DNA of 64,000 nt, taken from the NCBI GenBank assembly GCA_934177795.1, contig CAKPPS010000001.1:1-64000 (forward strand), given 5' to 3'. The position numbers and the translations under genes are program-made. Below are positions 63,343-64,000 of the stretch, piece after piece (the stretch's first letter is position 1; every line of letters starts with the position of its first letter). The stretch comes from an uncultured Clostridia bacterium. Its GTDB lineage: Bacteria > Bacillota > Clostridia > TANB77 > CAG-508. The notes under the pieces were generated by a model. It searched no databases. It saw only the letters and a list, made by a program, of their open reading frames with translations, and was not told the origin of the DNA.

Positions 63343-64000
63343 ATGAAAGCAAGCAGAGAATGGTTAGAGGAATATAGTGATATAGATGTAAGTACAATAG
63401 AACTTGGGGATATATTAACAATGACAGGTTCTAAAGTAGAAACTATTGAACAAAAAGGAAATGAAATAAAAAATGTTGTGGTTGGAAAAATATTAGAAGT
63501 AACAAAACATCCAGATGCAGACAAATTAGTGGTTACTAAAATAGATGTTGGTAATAATGAAGTTGTACAAGTAGTAACTGCTGCAACTAATATAAAAGTT
63601 GGCGAACCAGGACAAATTGTTCCAGTAGCTAAAGATGGAGCAGAATTGCCTAACAATATTAAAATAAAAACAGGAAAATTAAGAGGAATAGAATCACAAG
63701 GCATGATGTGTGGAATGGAAGAATTGGGAATAGAACCAGCCAATTATCCAGATAAAGTAGTAAATGGTATATTTATATTAGACGATGAATACGAAAAATA
63801 TATAGGAAAAAATATTGTAGATGTATTAGAGTTAAAAGAAGATATTATAGATTTTGAAATAACTCCTAATAGACCAGATTGTTTATCTATAGAAGGATTA
63901 GGTAGAGAAACAGCTATTTCTTTAAATAAAGAATTTAAGAATCCTAGAAAAAATATTGATGAATTGCAAGTTATAGATAAAAATGAAATCGAAGGATTAA
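63343..64000 (+). CDS. pheT: Phenylalanine-tRNA ligase beta subunit (3' partial)
   Basis: 219 codons visible, open to the right edge. Start MKASREWLEEYSDIDVSTIE, tRNA-binding EMAP-like domain (VVVGKILEVTKHPDADKLVV, QIVPVAKDGAELP, GIESQGMMCGMEELG) and the beginning of the B5/B3 region (FEITPNRPDCLSIEGLGRE), as in PheT. SD AAAAGGA. Confidence 0.96.
   Translation, partial: MKASREWLEEYSDIDVSTIELGDILTMTGSKVETIEQKGNEIKNVVVGKILEVTKHPDADKLVVTKIDVGNNEVVQVVTAATNIKVGEPGQIVPVAKDGAELPNNIKIKTGKLRGIESQGMMCGMEELGIEPANYPDKVVNGIFILDDEYEKYIGKNIVDVLELKEDIIDFEITPNRPDCLSIEGLGRETAISLNKEFKNPRKNIDELQVIDKNEIEGL

Noticed and set aside
1..64000. CRISPR array
   Set aside because: No run of regularly spaced identical repeats; the palindromes at 48.2-48.4 kb have variable cores and spacings and there are no cas genes.

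Overview
The window is a low-GC, AT-biased Firmicutes (Clostridia-like) chromosome segment. Evidence: strong AAAGGAG-type ribosome binding sites, sigma-A promoters of TTGACA-N17-TATAAT type, an infC-rpmI-rplT leader, a T-box ahead of pheST, and endospore genes (spoVAC, spoVAD, spoVAE, sleB). Arginine is mostly AGA; CGG is almost absent from coding frames.

Layout. 1-1323: 3' part of a pilin-anchored protein with a formylglycine-generating-enzyme-like domain and an unusual C-terminal segment resembling a diversity-generating-retroelement target. 1.3-3 kb: infC-rpmI-rplT. 3.2-5.8 kb: sortase-anchored papain-like peptidase. 5.9-8 kb (minus): dodecin-spoVAC-spoVAD-spoVAE. 8.2-9.6 kb: rsmB. 9.7-19.5 kb: complete type IV pilus operon (pilMN fusion, pilO, a small membrane protein, two near-identical pilins, prepilin peptidase, two minor pilins, pilB, pilT, pilC). 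19.5-21.4 kb: ROK kinase and half transketolase. 21.6-29.4 kb: ftsEX, three tandem coiled-coil M23 hydrolases, ctpA, pgsA, greA. 29.5-42.3 kb: deoD, stomatin/NfeD, a 252-nt nested inverted repeat, a pilin-like gene, murB, yvcK, glycogen debranching enzyme, ruvC, holA, sleB, recG. 43.2-51.05 kb: integrative island in tRNA-Leu(UAG) carrying integrase, excisionase, sugar kinase, methyltransferase, an interrupted DUF3644 gene, an ApeA-like HEPN gene and a PemK-like toxin. 51.3-61.1 kb: accessory region with unknown genes, LemA/DUF3137, AraC regulator, nitroreductase and two radical SAM genes. 61.2-64 kb: T-box, pheS and the start of pheT.

The main discovery candidate is a decoding anomaly. Every coherent +1 frame break I found (ruvC, holA, a PemK-like toxin, twice in one unknown gene, and a radical SAM gene) lies exactly at an in-frame CGG followed by A. 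Reading CGGA as one unit, or slipping +1 so that GGA (Gly) is read, restores full-length proteins; in RuvC it restores the family's conserved Gly. By eye I found no other in-frame CGG except one in a small gene of foreign-looking codon usage (53225-53695). This suggests natural quadruplet decoding or programmed +1 frameshifting at an unassigned CGG codon; a systematic sequence error is the main alternative.

Other recurring signals: (i) three copies of a small H-type pseudoknot in the leaders of rsmB, murB and pheT; (ii) three genes (dodecin, ruvC, recG) whose Shine-Dalgarno is separated from the start by a hairpin that would bring them to 9-12 nt; (iii) two unrelated small genes sharing one promoter/operator/leader cassette; (iv) five helically phased palindromes ahead of the HEPN gene.
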